From NCBI GenBank assembly GCA_902562425.1, contig CACETF010000008.1, forward strand, positions 51,272 to 115,271: a stretch of 64,000 nucleotides of DNA. Reading direction: 5' to 3'. Origin of the DNA: Porticoccaceae bacterium. GTDB taxonomy: Bacteria > Pseudomonadota > Gammaproteobacteria > Pseudomonadales > Porticoccaceae. Numbering within the stretch: the first letter of the stretch is position 1; every line of letters begins with the position of its first letter. The notes under the pieces are model-generated. The model ran no database searches, was not told the DNA's origin, and was given only the letters and a program-made list of their open reading frames with translations. A program made the translations under genes and the position numbers. Shown one piece after another: positions 46,099 through 55,341 of the stretch.

Positions 46099-47686
46099 CT
46101 CGCAAACTCTTCTTTTCTCGAATTACATCCAATTCGGAGAGGATACTGGAATGATATTCCTTGTCGATTTTATAAAATGCCATGAAGACACAGGCGAGGA
46201 GATAAAATCCCAAATAGATTGGTCCATTGATGATGAGTAAACCGTCCATGGTCGCTGGTTCCAAACCTCCAACCTTTGCATTTTCAGGGAACTCTATTAT
46301 TTCAAGTCCAAAACCTGCTAAAGCGCTTCCAAAACCTGCAGTAGCTTTATTTCCAAAACTGCGAACTGAGAATATCACCCCCTCGGACCGACGATTTGTC
46401 CGGTATTCGTGGTCATCAGCAACGTCAACCAACTGAGAGTCGATTATAATTTGTGTGACAGGAAAGATTGCAAACCCAAGTGCAAGGGTTCCATATACAA
46501 CCCAAAGTTGGGCAGCAGTGCCTGGAGGAGGCAGAAGATCGAATAAGCCAAAGAAAAAAGGAGTGCTAACCATGATTGCAGTCCAGGCACAAGCAATTAT
46601 GAAGGTCGTTTTTTTTTCAAAGAATTTAGACATAAACGCAAGAACGGGCAGAGCGACTAACATACCTGGCATTTTTGCGAGGCCGCCCCAAATCATGTCT
46701 TCCGTTGGGATTTCAAATACATATACATATGCGTAACCGCTGCAGACGGTAATAATCCCTAATGAGGCATAACAGGTCAGTAAGCTCAGACACGCTGCGA
46801 GATAATTGCGGTTGGTTATTAAATCGGTTAGCTCTCGGACATATTTTTTAAATGAGATTTTTTGTCTAATTTTCGTATCGTGAAGATACGGTATTTGATC
46901 CATTGTACCTAGAGAACATATGATTACAGAAAAAAAGATCGTTATTGAACCTGCAGACGCTAGTATGATATATCTGGACTTATTCAGGAGTCCATTATCA
47001 TATCCTTCAGTAGACGGGAAGATTAATATATAGGCAAACATAGCAATTGAGGCGGCAAAAACTGCCACTGCAACTGCGTTATAGCCAAAAATTGATGATC
47101 TTTCCTCGTAGTTGTCCGTAAGCTCTGCACCAAGGGCGTCGTGAGGTACTAGGTAAAATGTCTGCGATACTCTAACGAGGACTAAAAAAAACGTCAACCA
47201 CCAGAAGTAACCCGTCGCAGAGAGCTCTTGGGGTGGTTGGTATAAAAAGAAGAAGGAAACCGCAAGAGGTAAAGCCGAGAAAAACATAAACGGGTGTCGT
47301 CTTCCAATCTTGCTCTTAAATTGGTCCGAGTAAGTGCCTATTAAAGGATCCGTGATTGCATCACTGACGCTTGCTATTGCAAAAGCGATTCCTGCTAAGG
47401 CAGGCGAAACTCCTAAAACTTGATTATAAAAAATAAGAGTAACAATTCCACCCGCCGATACTACACCTTCTTGAATGGCACCAGACGCGAAAAGAACTTT
47501 TGCTTTTACACTTAACTTCCGGTCACGATTGCTGCGCCCATCTATACTTTTACCCTCCGATGAGAGTGTAATCGGCTGTCTCCAGACCATGAAGTAAGCG
47601 GCTAAAAAGTTGACCCAGCGCTCGACCTTAGATTCGTCACTTGATCTGGGTTGAGAACTTAGATCATTTGATGGTTCAACGTCCAC
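46088..47686 (-). CDS. GPH-family cation symporter (MFS sugar transporter type)
   Basis: A roughly 532-residue transporter with about 12 transmembrane helices. The family hallmark is DPLIGTYSDQFKSKIGRRHPFMFF between helices 2 and 3 (YSDQFKSKIGRRHP), as in the glycoside-pentoside-hexuronide:cation group. The N-terminal 60 residues are hydrophilic and unusual. The frame begins with GTG at 47686 and has no ribosome binding site there, so the true start may be downstream. It overlaps the genes on both sides by 11 bases. It probably imports the operon's substrate, a sugar, glycoside or organic acid. Confidence 0.88.
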   Translation of the reverse strand: MDVEPSNDLSSQPRSSDESKVERWVNFLAAYFMVWRQPITLSSEGKSIDGRSNRDRKLSVKAKVLFASGAIQEGVVSAGGIVTLIFYNQVLGVSPALAGIAFAIASVSDAITDPLIGTYSDQFKSKIGRRHPFMFFSALPLAVSFFFLYQPPQELSATGYFWWLTFFLVLVRVSQTFYLVPHDALGAELTDNYEERSSIFGYNAVAVAVFAASIAMFAYILIFPSTEGYDNGLLNKSRYIILASAGSITIFFSVIICSLGTMDQIPYLHDTKIRQKISFKKYVRELTDLITNRNYLAACLSLLTCYASLGIITVCSGYAYVYVFEIPTEDMIWGGLAKMPGMLVALPVLAFMSKFFEKKTTFIIACAWTAIMVSTPFFFGLFDLLPPPGTAAQLWVVYGTLALGFAIFPVTQIIIDSQLVDVADDHEYRTNRRSEGVIFSVRSFGNKATAGFGSALAGFGLEIIEFPENAKVGGLEPATMDGLLIINGPIYLGFYLLACVFMAFYKIDKEYHSSILSELDVIREKKSLRDDT

Positions 47687-48503
47687 TGAAGGATGGGTCT
47701 CGTTTTTCCATAAATGCTTTTACAGCGTTTTTGTGATCCTCGGTCTTCGCGCAATGCACATGGTGCGTGCACTCAAGGTCCATACAGTCATCTATGTCAC
47801 CCGAGGAGATGGCTCGATTTAGATTCTCTTTCATGTACCTAAAAGCGATTGGGGGACCACTCGCAAGGCGGATCGCAATTTCTTGAGTTTTAGTTGACAG
47901 CTCTTCTGGCTCGACGACCCAGTTGGTTAGACCCAAGCTCAAAGCGTCTTTCGCGCTTAACCTATCGGACAGGTAGTACAGTTCTCGAGCTTTCGCCGTT
48001 CCCACCAGCTGCGACATGAAGAAGGTTCCACCAAAATCGCCGGAGAATCCAACGCGAGCAAAAGCTGTAGTCATAATGGCGTTAGATGCCATGATCCGAA
48101 GGTCACAAGCCAGCGCTAGTGCAAGCCCCGCCCCTGCTGCCGCTCCAGGGAGAACAGCAATTGTTGGCTTAGGAATTTTGTACAGCTGTCCTGCAGTTGC
48201 TCGTTGATCTATACGCTGTCTATGTATGGCTTCATCGATAGTTAAGGGCCTTGCAGAGTTATTCATTGCTGCCATCGCCTTTACATCTCCTCCTGAGCAG
48301 AAGCCTTTACCGGCCCCTGTAAGAATGATGCAACGTATATCGGTATTTTGGGCTGCATCAGCCAGTTGTGTGCTAAGTCCTTGTAGTAACTCGGCAGATA
48401 GAGCATTGCGGGCTTCTGGCCGATTCATTGTGAGAGTTAAGATTCCGTCACTTAAAGATGTTAAAAGATGCTCTTGGGCGTTAGGTTCTATTTTCAAAGA
48501 CAT
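47676..48503 (-). CDS. Enoyl-CoA hydratase/isomerase family protein
   Basis: A 275-residue crotonase-fold protein. I start at ATG 48503 (MSLKIEPNAQ), preceded by AGAGGATG; the frame is open to 48602. Oxyanion-hole segments are GAGKGFCSGGDVKAM and VLPGAAAGAGLALALACDLR. The catalytic region GFSGDFGGTFFMSQLVG has Asp in place of the usual hydratase Glu, as in PaaG-type isomerases. It heads the five-gene operon. It probably acts on the enoyl-CoA product of the pathway or moves its double bond. Confidence 0.87.
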   Translation of the reverse strand: MSLKIEPNAQEHLLTSLSDGILTLTMNRPEARNALSAELLQGLSTQLADAAQNTDIRCIILTGAGKGFCSGGDVKAMAAMNNSARPLTIDEAIHRQRIDQRATAGQLYKIPKPTIAVLPGAAAGAGLALALACDLRIMASNAIMTTAFARVGFSGDFGGTFFMSQLVGTAKARELYYLSDRLSAKDALSLGLTNWVVEPEELSTKTQEIAIRLASGPPIAFRYMKENLNRAISSGDIDDCMDLECTHHVHCAKTEDHKNAVKAFMEKRDPSFSGR

Positions 48504-48607
48504 TGGATTACATCCTCTTGTAAAAATCGTTAATATTGCTTTAACGAATTGAGTATATAGATTGTTATTATTTATCTGGTCGTGTCGTAAAAGGAAAAGC
48601 ACCCATT

Positions 48608-49348
48608 TTAAATAAGATTTAAGTTAATTCCGCAGGCAGTGACACAGTCTCCTTTTCGACGGAGGCCCAGTCGCTTAGCTTCGTCCAATATAACATCCTT
48701 ATGGATAACCTCAATATCAATGGCGCTAAGGGAAGGCCCTTTGTTATCTTCGGATTTGACAAATCGCACTTCGCTGGAGTCGAGAGGTAGGCGCGGCAGT
48801 TTTTTGGAGTAATCGATTGGGCGGTTAAAGGCAATGCCCCAGCGCTTTGCGACCTCATCCGGATCGTCGCTTTGGATTTCGGCGGCCGTTATTGATTGAG
48901 CATATCTTGCTTTTCGCTTATCCCAGCCCTCGCCGGCCCAGTACCATGCTTCCGGAGGCGCCATCCAGTCCAATGAAGCGATTGCGCCGGGGACATCCTT
49001 TGGATGAAGGTGAATCGCGGCAGCCCTTTCAGACTCTGTCTCCCATATGATCCTGATATCTGTATTATTTAGTCGATTTTTTTCAGATTTAAGATCATTT
49101 ACTTGAACAATTACCATATAACCGCCGTCTCCCCCCCTTCGGTCTAGCAGCCGTCCGGCAGTTGTTCCATCCTTAATCGGACTTACGACCTCAAGGAAAG
49201 TATCGCCGATAGTAAATATTATATTCTCGCATCCAAAAATCACCATTTTTGGGTCCACAAAAATTTGTTCTGCACCCAATAGCGATGATAATGTGGTTTT
49301 TACTTGCTCTATTTCTCGAGCTACGAGCGCAATTTGCCTGATTTTCAT
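48608..49348 (-). CDS. VOC-superfamily (glyoxalase-like) protein
   Basis: A 246-residue protein with two glyoxalase/VOC modules. The first begins MKIRQIALVAREIEQVKTTLSSLLG and includes IIFTIGDTFLEVVSP. The second is marked by SAIDIEVIHKDVILDEAKRLGL. I start at ATG 49348, which follows GAGGGGG; the frame is open to 49411. VOC proteins bind metals and catalyse isomerisation, epimerisation or ring opening. The gene lies 104 bases upstream of the enoyl-CoA hydratase gene on the same strand and could be in its operon. Confidence 0.75.
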   Translation of the reverse strand: MKIRQIALVAREIEQVKTTLSSLLGAEQIFVDPKMVIFGCENIIFTIGDTFLEVVSPIKDGTTAGRLLDRRGGDGGYMVIVQVNDLKSEKNRLNNTDIRIIWETESERAAAIHLHPKDVPGAIASLDWMAPPEAWYWAGEGWDKRKARYAQSITAAEIQSDDPDEVAKRWGIAFNRPIDYSKKLPRLPLDSSEVRFVKSEDNKGPSLSAIDIEVIHKDVILDEAKRLGLRRKGDCVTACGINLNLI

Positions 49349-49513
49349 TGTACCCCCTCTGTTTTTGGTTGTACTTAAACAAAGATCATCCCTAGCCAAT
49401 TGTTCGAACAATTCTGCCTCTGTACAAATAGCTAAACCTGCGGCATTGTTTCCTTAATTGGAGCGTAATGTCAACGTTCCATGTTGCGGCTGATATGTTA
49501 AAGGGAAACGCGA

Positions 49514-51064
49514 ATGAATGGAGCAGAGGCACTTATTGAGACATTATTCAAGGGGGGCGTGAGAGTGTGTTTTGCAAATCCCGGCACCTCAGAAATGCAG
49601 CTCGTGGCGGCAATTGACAAACAGGATGGGATGGAAGCAATTCTGGGTTTGTTTGAGGGGGTGGTTACGGGCGCGGCCGATGGATACGCGCGCATGACGG
49701 ATGCGCCAGCGGCGACTTTGTTGCACCTCGGACCAGGATTGGCAAATGGCCTAGCCAATATCCATAATGCTCGGCGTGCGCACACAGCAATGATCAATAT
49801 TGTGGGTGATCATGCGGTCGATCATCTTAAGTATGACGCACCATTGACTTCAGATATAGTTGGGATAGCTTCCCCGATGTCTGATTGGGTTCGTACCTCT
49901 ACCTCGCCCTCTGATCTTGCAGTGGCAGGCGCAGAAGCTGTTGTTGCCTCCCAAATCTATCCGGGGCAGATTGCCACAGTGGTTGCTCCCGGGGACCATG
50001 CTTGGACTAACGGTGCAAAGGCAGCTACGTGTGAAAAAATTCCAGATGTACCAAAGGTGAGTGAGCTTGATGTGTTGGAGGCCGCTGCTGTTCTAAAAAA
50101 TAGGACGAGAAAGAGCGCTTTGTTCCTCGGTGGTAGGGCTTTGCGGGAGGCTGCTCTTTTTCACGCGGGTCGAGTCGTTGCAGCAACAGGTGCGCGGATA
50201 ATCTGTGAAACCATAAATGCGAGATGGCAGAGGGGTGCAGGGAGAGTGATGGCAGAGCGATTACCGTATTTTTCGGAGATGGCGGTCAAACATCTTGATG
50301 GACTTGATCAGATTGTATTCGTCGGCTGTAAACCACCCGTAGCTTTTTTTGCATATCCAGGAAGAGAAAGCTGGATATCCCCAAAGAGGGCTAAACTTGT
50401 GCAGCTGGCAGAAGTATCAACTGACGCAGAGGATGCATTGCGTAGGTTAGCTGATGAATTGGATGCGCCAAGGCTACCCGCAAATGTTCAAGATGAGACA
50501 CCTGCAAACTTTGAGCGTGGCAAGCTTACTCGGGAGTCCGCGGGAGTTATTATTTCAAAGCTTATGCCTGAGAACGCAATTGTCTCTGATGAATCCGGTA
50601 CCAGTGGTGGCGCAGCATTTCGATATAGCGCAGGTGGACCAAAACACGACTGGTTAATGATCACAGGAGGGGCTATAGGACAGGGTCTTCCAGTGGCAGT
50701 GGGCGCAGCTGTGGCGTGTCGGGATCGGAAGGTAATTGCATTACAGGCAGACGGATCAGGTATGTACACCGTTCAAGCTCTGTGGACTATGGCAAGGGAG
50801 AAGCTTGATGTATTGACGATAATTATGAAGAACAATAGTTATGGAATTCTCAATATTGAACTCGGTCGTGTGGGCGTTGCACATCCCGGAGCTAAAGCTC
50901 TCTCGCTTCTAGATTTATCCAACCCGACCCTAGACTGGATCTCGATATCCGAAGGTCTTGGCGTCAAGGCAGTTAGAGCAGAAACTACCGAAGAGTTTTT
51001 CGAAGCAGTCTCACAGGCAATGGATAGTAGAGGTCCGCGTTTAGTTGAGGCTCTACTCGTATGA
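49514..51064 (+). CDS. ThDP-dependent acetolactate synthase-like enzyme
   Basis: A 516-residue thiamine-diphosphate enzyme of the acetolactate synthase/benzoylformate decarboxylase group. The N-terminal domain carries the catalytic Glu in GLFEGVVTGAADGYARM. The C-terminal cofactor motif is LQADGSGMYTVQALWTMAREKLDVLTIIMKNNSYGILN (ADGSG ... NNSYG). It lacks an N-terminal targeting sequence and has no small-subunit gene beside it, so amino-acid biosynthesis is unlikely. It may cleave or join 2-oxo or 2-hydroxyacyl compounds. ATG 49514 follows AAGGGA. It is divergent from the VOC gene. Confidence 0.83.
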   Translation: MNGAEALIETLFKGGVRVCFANPGTSEMQLVAAIDKQDGMEAILGLFEGVVTGAADGYARMTDAPAATLLHLGPGLANGLANIHNARRAHTAMINIVGDHAVDHLKYDAPLTSDIVGIASPMSDWVRTSTSPSDLAVAGAEAVVASQIYPGQIATVVAPGDHAWTNGAKAATCEKIPDVPKVSELDVLEAAAVLKNRTRKSALFLGGRALREAALFHAGRVVAATGARIICETINARWQRGAGRVMAERLPYFSEMAVKHLDGLDQIVFVGCKPPVAFFAYPGRESWISPKRAKLVQLAEVSTDAEDALRRLADELDAPRLPANVQDETPANFERGKLTRESAGVIISKLMPENAIVSDESGTSGGAAFRYSAGGPKHDWLMITGGAIGQGLPVAVGAAVACRDRKVIALQADGSGMYTVQALWTMAREKLDVLTIIMKNNSYGILNIELGRVGVAHPGAKALSLLDLSNPTLDWISISEGLGVKAVRAETTEEFFEAVSQAMDSRGPRLVEALLV

Positions 51065-51087
51065 CATAGAGGAATACCAAGAAGCCA

Positions 51088-52014
51088 TCATAGGACTTCT
51101 GCATGGACGAATTGATTGATAGTCTTGTAAAAATCTTTGACGATATTTTGTTTGTCAAAATTGTCTTTTATGGTAATTGTCCTTTGGTTATTGGGGCGAT
51201 TTAGCCAATTACCGTTGTTGAGTATTGGCGCGGGGATTGTTTCTTCGCTGGACCATTTAGAATTTTTTATAATAGCTGCCGCTGCCATGTCATAAAGCGC
51301 CCTAGAGGGGGGCTCACCGTATAGGTGAGTGTTGTTGAGAAGATTTATTGAATAGTCTCCAAAATAGTGGAAAATGCCGCCATGGCGACCAATTACGCCA
51401 TCCTTTATCCAAGGGCCCTTGCCGGCGATATTTTTCTCAAGAGCTTCTGGAGTAACTCTCACAGCTCCCGTTCCTGACTTGGAAAAATATCGGACAACGG
51501 CTATCTCAAGGTCCACTTTAGTGTCTAAGACATAGTTGACAGATTCTTGATCATTTATGAGGTTATATTCTCCGGGATCGGGATAGTTTGACCCAAGCCA
51601 GACAATCTTAAGTTTTTCCGCTATTGAGGGGTTTTTTTTAAGTGCTAAGGCAACGTTGGTCAGCTTTCCTATGGCAAGTAAAACTAATTTTTGTTTTTCC
51701 GGTCTGGAGGCTCTTTTAATGATTAGGTTGACTGCGTCAATGCCGTCGAAGCTTTCTTGCATGACATCCTCAGAAATTTCCTTGAAGCAACCTGAGGCGC
51801 CTCGCGTAACCTTTAAAGAGGGATAAAGCCCACAAAGTTTTACGATTCTTTCTGCTTCTTCGGCTTGAGCCTCTATATCGCCACCGTTATCGGTACGATT
51901 CACCGTTATGCCTTCAATGAGGAACGATTCCCCACTGAGAAGAAGATAAGCAATCGCTTGCTGGTCATCTACTTCATTATTTGCATCGGTATCTAGGAGG
52001 ATCCTTGTTTTCAA
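51088..52014 (-). CDS. Inosine-uridine-type nucleoside hydrolase
   Basis: A 308-residue nucleoside hydrolase (IUNH) family protein. The calcium-binding N-terminal motif is LLDTDANNEVDDQQAIAYLL (DTDxxxEVDD form, with the expected Asp cluster), and the C-terminal RALYDMAAAAI supplies the last Asp. A missing signal peptide places it in the cytoplasm. The frame begins with TTG (52014-52012); the next Met is too far in. Such enzymes cut N-ribosides to base and ribose. A PfkB kinase in the adjacent cluster could use the ribose. It converges with the ThDP gene across only 23 bases. Confidence 0.86.
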   Translation of the reverse strand: MKTRILLDTDANNEVDDQQAIAYLLLSGESFLIEGITVNRTDNGGDIEAQAEEAERIVKLCGLYPSLKVTRGASGCFKEISEDVMQESFDGIDAVNLIIKRASRPEKQKLVLLAIGKLTNVALALKKNPSIAEKLKIVWLGSNYPDPGEYNLINDQESVNYVLDTKVDLEIAVVRYFSKSGTGAVRVTPEALEKNIAGKGPWIKDGVIGRHGGIFHYFGDYSINLLNNTHLYGEPPSRALYDMAAAAIIKNSKWSSEETIPAPILNNGNWLNRPNNQRTITIKDNFDKQNIVKDFYKTINQFVHAEVL

Positions 52015-52055
52015 ACTTATTGCCCACTTTAATAAAAAATTAAATATGCGGAAAA

Positions 52056-52871
52056 TTATGCAGGAATTGGTTTTTCTCCTCGAATCGTTGATCTGTAACC
52101 TAATCTCACTGCTGGAAAATAGTCAAAAGAAGCAAAATGTTGAACACAACGATTGTCCCAGAAAACTACTGTATTAGGTTCCCAGCGGATTCGACATTGG
52201 TGATTGACAGAGTACGCAATGTGATTATAAATCATCCTAAGAATTGCCTTACTCTCTACCGAAGTCAAACCCTCGATTTTTTCTACGAATCCTGCGTTTA
52301 CGAAAAGGGCCTTCCGTCTGTTTTGAGGATGAAGTCTTACAACAGGATGCAATGAGGATTCAAGCTCGTGCATTTTTTTTATTCCACTTGTGTAGAGGTA
52401 ATGCGCTTTTGGCACATGGAGGGCTCTGAGTGTTTGCAAAAATGTCCTCATAGACTCTGATAGTGAATCGAAAGCTTGGTACATATTGGCAAAGACTGTG
52501 TCGCCACCAGAATCGGGTGTTATTTCCATTCTAAGCATTGATAAGCCGGGTGGTTTTGAGTCGCTGGACACGTCTGAGTGCCATAGCTCGCCAGCAGCAT
52601 ACTTGGAATTTTTGTCTGCTTTTATTTGAATTAATTCTCTCGGCACATTGTCAGGATTGTTTGGTTTAATAAGGGGGTCTCCTAACCTGCGAGCAAACTC
52701 AGCCTGTTCTAACATGCTCATGATAACGTTTCTCACCACCACAACGCACTTGTCGGCAGCTAGCTGCTTAACTTCAGCCAACTCTTCATCCGAAAAGTCA
52801 ACAAGTGGCTTGTGATTGTGTAGTTCAACACCCAGATTTGGGGTTACCGCACTAGACTTTAGTAAATTCAT
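52056..52871 (-). CDS. TauD/TfdA-family 2-oxoglutarate dioxygenase
   Basis: A 271-residue Fe(II)/2-oxoglutarate dioxygenase. The H-x-D pair is in LWHSDVSSD and the distal His is in WDNRCVQHFASFDYFP. The 2-oxoglutarate-binding Arg lies in RLGYRSTI. An upstream codon at 52874 is TTG, but the ATG at 52871 is the better start. This family hydroxylates compounds next to a leaving group such as sulfonate, chlorophenoxy ether or amine. The neighbouring acyl-CoA dehydrogenase gene ends 52 bases before its start on the same strand. The substrate is unknown. Confidence 0.86.
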   Translation of the reverse strand: MNLLKSSAVTPNLGVELHNHKPLVDFSDEELAEVKQLAADKCVVVVRNVIMSMLEQAEFARRLGDPLIKPNNPDNVPRELIQIKADKNSKYAAGELWHSDVSSDSKPPGLSMLRMEITPDSGGDTVFANMYQAFDSLSESMRTFLQTLRALHVPKAHYLYTSGIKKMHELESSLHPVVRLHPQNRRKALFVNAGFVEKIEGLTSVESKAILRMIYNHIAYSVNHQCRIRWEPNTVVFWDNRCVQHFASFDYFPAVRLGYRSTIRGEKPIPA

Positions 52872-52922
52872 CAAGGCAACAACATACTTACTGATCTTTT
52901 GCCATCAAGGTGAGCTTTTTTC

Positions 52923-54266
52923 CTACCAGAGGTCATATTTTCTTACTTCGTTCCTTCCGACAACCATGTGATGAACCTCATCCGGGCCATCGGCAAGCCG
53001 AAGCGTGCGTTGCGAAGCATACATTCTTGCTAATGGTGTCCACTGGGATGTTCCCGTTGCTCCGTGCATCTGAATAGCGTCGTCAATAATTTTGCAAACT
53101 TTTTCGGGAACCATTGCTTTCACAGCGCTTACGTAGACGCGAGCCTCTTTGTTGCCCAAAACATCCATGGCCTTTGCCGCTTGCAGTACCATTAGCCTAC
53201 AGGCATCTATTTCAATTCTTGCTCGCGATATTACCTCGAGATTCTTTCCAAGCTTGACGATTGGTTTTCCAAAGGCAACTCTGGTGCTGGCGCGTTTGAT
53301 CATCATCTCTAATGCTACCTCGGCGGCTCCTATCGACCTCATGCAATGATGTATTCTTCCGGGGCCGAGGCGAAGTTGTGAAATTTCAAAACCTCGCCCT
53401 TCTCCCAATAAGATGTTATCTTTGGGAACACGAACATCTTTAAAGCGAATGTGCATGTGACCATGTGGCGCTTCCGGATCTCCAAAGACATGCATAGGCC
53501 CCATGATCTTTACTCCGGGAGTGTCTATCGGTACAAGAATTTGGGATTGCTGACGGAAAGTTTCGGCCTCTGGACTGGTTTTCACCATAGTAATCATGAC
53601 CTTACACCTTGGATCACCAGCACCGCTTATGTAATATTTCTCTCCGTTGATAACCCACTCATCGCCGTCAAGGTAGGCTTGAGTACTGATATTTTTTGCG
53701 TCTGATGATGCAACATCAGGTTCAGTCATTGCATAAGCAGATCGAATTTCACCTGCCAGTAGGGGTTTTAACCACTGTTCTTTCTGCTCTGGTGTCCCGA
53801 CCCGCTCTAATACTTCCATGTTTCCGGTATCTGGAGCACTACAATTAAGAGTTTGTGAAGCTAGATATGTTTTCCCGAGTTCGGTGGCAAGATAGGCGTA
53901 ATCCAGATTCGATAAGCCCTCTCCAGTTTCAGAATTTGGTAGGAAAAAGTTCCATAAACCAGCAGACTTTGCTTTATCCTTTGCCCCTTCAAGTAATTCT
54001 AACTGTCTGGGGTGATAACTCCAAATGTTCTCCTTTCCCTCGTCGTATGAGTGATACTCGTCAAGCATAGGCGCGACGTTTTCCGCAACATGCTTTTTTA
54101 TTGCAGCAAATAGGGGTTGTGATTGTTCAGACATATTTAGATTGAAGAGTTCCGGATTTGGAGCCGATATCATGGAGTCATCATCATATTTATTTACAGT
54201 GGATAGTGTCGGCGAATTGTTTGCAGAGGTATTTAAGTTTTGGAGCTTTGCATTTGGTGTGGACAT
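52923..54266 (-). CDS. ACAD10/11-type acyl-CoA dehydrogenase (LvaC-like candidate)
   Basis: A 447-residue acyl-CoA dehydrogenase. The long segment TEPDVASSDAKNI ... GAGDPRCKVMI ... LVPIDTPGVKIMGP ... LGEGRGFEISQLRLGPGRIHHCMR is nearly the same as in mammalian ACAD11 and its bacterial relatives. Those act on 4-phosphoacyl-CoA, eliminating phosphate to give 2-enoyl-CoA. The end RLADGPDEVHHMVVGRNE also fits. The first 45 residues are a variable tail; I use ATG 54266, behind TAGGAGT. An APH-type kinase of the matching class is at 43327-44409. Role inferred from these two family assignments. Confidence 0.88.
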   Translation of the reverse strand: MSTPNAKLQNLNTSANNSPTLSTVNKYDDDSMISAPNPELFNLNMSEQSQPLFAAIKKHVAENVAPMLDEYHSYDEGKENIWSYHPRQLELLEGAKDKAKSAGLWNFFLPNSETGEGLSNLDYAYLATELGKTYLASQTLNCSAPDTGNMEVLERVGTPEQKEQWLKPLLAGEIRSAYAMTEPDVASSDAKNISTQAYLDGDEWVINGEKYYISGAGDPRCKVMITMVKTSPEAETFRQQSQILVPIDTPGVKIMGPMHVFGDPEAPHGHMHIRFKDVRVPKDNILLGEGRGFEISQLRLGPGRIHHCMRSIGAAEVALEMMIKRASTRVAFGKPIVKLGKNLEVISRARIEIDACRLMVLQAAKAMDVLGNKEARVYVSAVKAMVPEKVCKIIDDAIQMHGATGTSQWTPLARMYASQRTLRLADGPDEVHHMVVGRNEVRKYDLW

Positions 54267-54376
54267 TTGGGTACTCCTAATGGTCTGGGTCGAGGCAATA
54301 TAAAGCTATTACGGATAAAGTTTTACGAAATTCTTTTCATCACAGATTTCCCAGTATACTTGGCAGATCTTTAATT

Positions 54377-54403
54377 GGGGGGTTTTTTCAAGGGGATCCC
54401 CCC
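54377..54403. repeat. G6/C6 inverted repeat in the divergent promoter region
   Basis: GGGGGG (54377-54382) and CCCCCC (54398-54403) flank TTTTTTCAA and the palindrome GGGGATCCCC. It lies between the divergent acyl-CoA dehydrogenase and SDR genes. It could fold strongly in RNA or DNA, but the function is unknown and it may simply be a homopolymer-rich promoter feature. Confidence 0.35.
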
Positions 54404-54476
54404 ATTTTGTTGACCATTGAGCACTGAATAAGCAAGCTATCACACTCACCAACTGTAGTTTGGGGCGAAAAAGGTT

Positions 54477-55250
54477 ATGAAAGATATATTTGATATCAGC
54501 GGTAGGGTTGCGATAGTCACTGGGGGCTCTCGCGGTATTGGCAAAATGATTGCAACAGAATTCGTGAAAAGAGGCGTTAAGACATACATTACATCGCGGA
54601 AGGCTAAACCGTGTTTAGAGACCGCAGAGCGGCTATCTGTTTTCGGAGAATGTATCGCGATTCCGTATGATCTATCAAGTTCAGAAGGGATAGGTGGATT
54701 TATTGAGGAGATTTCTGGGCGAGAAGATCATCTTGACATTCTAATAAACAATGCTGGAGCTGCGTGGACGGCGCCGTTCGACAATTTTCCCGAAAGTGGT
54801 TGGGATAAGGTAATGAATATTAATGTTAAGTCTGTATTTTTCCTAACCCAACGACTGGCGCCCTTGTTACGATTTGGCGCATCTCAAGAGCAACCATCAA
54901 AGGTAATAAACATTGCGTCTATTGATGGACTTCGTACTCCGAGACTTGAGACTTACTCTTATGTGGCGAGCAAAGCCGGATTAATAGGTATGACAGGGCT
55001 GATGGCTAAACGGCTTATAAGGGATAATATCATTGTAAACGGAATTGCACCGGGTGCATTTTCTAGTGACATGAATATAACTGCTAGGGACGAGCCCGAC
55101 CGAATTGCTGCGGTAATACCTGCTCAACGAATCGGGCGACCGGATGATATAGCGGGAACAGCCGTGTACATGTGCTCTCGCGCAGGAGACTACCTTGTAG
55201 GCACAACTATCGCCGTTGATGGCGGCCTTGTCTATGCAAGGACCGATTAG
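54477..55250 (+). CDS. Short-chain dehydrogenase/reductase (LvaD-like candidate)
   Basis: A 257-residue classical SDR with VTGGSRGIGKMIA, NNAGAAW, a catalytic Ser in NIASIDG and YVASKAG, and VDGGLVYA at the C-terminus. It is divergent from the ACAD11-type dehydrogenase and begins a plus-strand run with the FadB/FadJ-like gene. In levulinate degradation a similar SDR (LvaD) reduces a 4-oxoacyl-CoA to 4-hydroxyacyl-CoA; that job here is a guess from context. Confidence 0.87.
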   Translation: MKDIFDISGRVAIVTGGSRGIGKMIATEFVKRGVKTYITSRKAKPCLETAERLSVFGECIAIPYDLSSSEGIGGFIEEISGREDHLDILINNAGAAWTAPFDNFPESGWDKVMNINVKSVFFLTQRLAPLLRFGASQEQPSKVINIASIDGLRTPRLETYSYVASKAGLIGMTGLMAKRLIRDNIIVNGIAPGAFSSDMNITARDEPDRIAAVIPAQRIGRPDDIAGTAVYMCSRAGDYLVGTTIAVDGGLVYARTD

Positions 55251-55341
55251 TGAGGTTAGATCTAATGGATCGAGGTTAGTTTCCTCTGTTTAAAAGTTAG
55301 AAACAAAAGATTTAGAAGATTAGAAGATTGGGAGAAAATTT

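Noticed and set aside
49514..51064. Biosynthetic acetolactate synthase (ilvB)
   Set aside because: No regulatory subunit gene is adjacent, the protein is short for IlvB, and the neighbourhood is catabolic.
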